Below are positions 13,840 through 14,945 of a stretch of 14,945 bases of DNA, piece by piece. The notes below the pieces were generated by a model. That model had not been told where the DNA came from, ran no database searches, and saw only the letters and a program-made list of their open reading frames with translations. Both the position numbers and the translations under genes were made by a program. The number at the start of each line of letters is the position of its first letter. The stretch's first letter is position 1. The stretch is from Treponema sp. UBA3662 (GTDB lineage Bacteria > Spirochaetota > Spirochaetia > Treponematales > Treponemataceae): contig DFJV01000018.1 of the NCBI GenBank assembly GCA_002373205.1, positions 1-14,945 of the forward strand. Reading direction: 5' to 3'.

Positions 13840-14945
13840 CCGCTTTCGTCTTTTCCTGAATGGTTAAGAAGGTATGTCTCCACTTCCAGAGGAATGTACT
13901 TCTTTCCGTATTCAGATGACGAGACCGAGGTATAGGTAAGCTGGTACAAACCTGACGGTAGGTTAATTACATCCTTTACAACAGGTGCGAGACCTTCCGG
14001 CCTGTACACATAATAGCTTGTACCTGTTGTATTCTGGGTGATGAACTCAACCTCTTCCCCGGCTGGATTCTGAGCCACAAGAACCGTAGAGAAAGAAATT
14101 GAATTGTTGTTCATGTATGTTGTAAGGTCTGAAAGGCTGTACTTGCTGAATGACTCTGGGGTTACAGTTCCAGAAGTTATGTAGACTATGCCCCTCTTCT
14201 TTTCTGCATTAATAAGGTCGTTTGCGGCAAGGCGAACTCCAAGGTCAAGGGCTGCAGTTGGTGAATATGGATTCTTAAGGGCTGAAACAGAGAATGTGTT
14301 AAGCGCATCTGGAGAACCTGTAAATTCTGTAACCGGCACTGAGCCTACGGAAATAATCTGAACCTTGCCCTGTCCATTCATTGCGGCGGTAAGTTCGCGC
14401 ACAGCAGAGTCTACCTGTTCTGCATAGGCCTGCATTTCTATGGAGCGGTCAATAAGAATGGTAAAGTCTGCATATTCATTATTGTTTGCAGAGCCTACAA
14501 GCCTCATCTCGGAAACAGGTCTCTTGTTTTCTGTAATGAAGAAATTGTTTTCGTTAAGGCCTACAACCGGCTGCCTCTTGCGGTTTTCTACGCGGACTTC
14601 TACAGTTACCTGTGGGTATTTGTCCGATACGACGCGCTCAATCTGGACAAAATATCCGCCTACAAGTTCCGAAACCTTGGACATTACGTAGATGTCGTTA
14701 GCCTTGAAGTCTGTTACGACAAGGTTTCCGTTGCGGTCTGGCACGGCACTCGTTAAAGCGCCTGTCTTTCCTGTAGTGGCGTTTTCGCATACAGAACCGG
14801 AGGCACTGTCTACTGTTACAATGCGGTTTTTGTCTGCAAGTAGAAGATAAGAGCCTATGTTCCTCATTGTCTCTGGACGGGCAAAAGACTTTTCGTTTAC
14901 CAGGTTGCCTACAAAGTTTCCAGAGCGGTCAAATTCGTAGATTGC
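13818..14945 (-). CDS. NHL-repeat and VWA-like protein, 3' part (5' end outside window)
   Basis: The frame stays open to the window edge (375 residues seen), so the gene begins beyond 14945. The ATG at 14867 is an internal methionine inside a repeat, not a start. The visible N-terminal part (IYEFDRSGNFVGNL, and DRNGNLVVTDFKANDIYVMS) looks like NHL/beta-propeller blades. A linker with QVTVEVRVENRKRQPVVGL then leads to a von Willebrand A-like domain from about residue 158 (DFTILIDRSIEM). In the MIDAS motif DRSIE (166-170) the second Ser is Glu, T230 is present, and the usual Asp of the last loop is replaced in ITSGT, so metal binding is doubtful. An extracytoplasmic location is likely but the signal peptide is not in view. 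Its last 22 bp overlap the end of the convergent dinB gene. Confidence 0.82.
   Translation of the reverse strand, partial: AIYEFDRSGNFVGNLVNEKSFARPETMRNIGSYLLLADKNRIVTVDSASGSVCENATTGKTGALTSAVPDRNGNLVVTDFKANDIYVMSKVSELVGGYFVQIERVVSDKYPQVTVEVRVENRKRQPVVGLNENNFFITENKRPVSEMRLVGSANNNEYADFTILIDRSIEMQAYAEQVDSAVRELTAAMNGQGKVQIISVGSVPVTEFTGSPDALNTFSVSALKNPYSPTAALDLGVRLAANDLINAEKKRGIVYITSGTVTPESFSKYSLSDLTTYMNNNSISFSTVLVAQNPAGEEVEFITQNTTGTSYYVYRPEGLAPVVKDVINLPSGLYQLTYTSVSSSEYGKKYIPLEVETYLLNHSGKDESGYFAPLE

Noticed and set aside
14792..14867. ATG at 14867 as the start of the NHL/VWA gene
   Set aside because: The frame continues to the window edge with a blade-like IYEFDRSGNFVGNL, and there is no ribosome site before this ATG.

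Overview
The window looks like an ordinary chromosomal segment from a spirochaete, most likely a Treponema-type organism. This is inferred from three things: the mixture of housekeeping genes with secreted or membrane proteins of no obvious wider family, the moderate G+C, and two copies of a GC-rich palindromic intergenic repeat of a kind I associate with treponemes. No rRNA, tRNA, CRISPR array, transposase, integrase or phage gene was seen. Almost every base lies in or near a gene, and all genes appear intact except the last, which is cut by the window edge.

Layout. (1) At 3-80 there is a palindromic repeat, followed by a promoter that sits almost on the start codon of recO (144-929, +). (2) At 930-1293 is the only long non-coding gap. 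It has a run of stem-loops and a promoter for the next operon. (3) At 1294-5793 (+) is a tight operon: pyrimidine-nucleoside phosphorylase, recJ (start overlaps the previous stop by one base) and a secreted M23 peptidase. (4) At 5799-10515 (-) is a four-gene operon read in the order degenerate GHKL-like protein, lipoprotein, trmB, ligA. Its last gene converges on the M23 gene with only 5 bp between stops. (5) At 10516-10650 is a divergent promoter region. (6) At 10651-13839 (+) is a polytopic membrane protein followed 3 bp later by dinB. (7) At 13818-14945 (-) is the 3' part of an NHL/VWA-like protein whose stop overlaps the end of dinB by 22 bp.

Four genes of DNA repair or replication (recO, recJ, ligA, dinB) lie within 14 kb, interleaved with cell-envelope proteins and nucleoside salvage. 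I infer no single pathway from this; the arrangement looks like short operons of housekeeping genes.

The most interesting observations are: a roughly 150-residue insertion in RecJ that reads like a decayed DnaQ-type exonuclease; a GHKL-ATPase-like protein with a good N-box but no G1 box in the ligA/trmB operon; a membrane protein whose periplasmic part resembles a metal-less M28 peptidase; a palindromic repeat read in frame as the N-terminus of a lipoprotein; a VWA-like domain with a broken MIDAS; and the structured 364-bp gap before the phosphorylase gene. None of these amounts to a clearly new multi-gene system.
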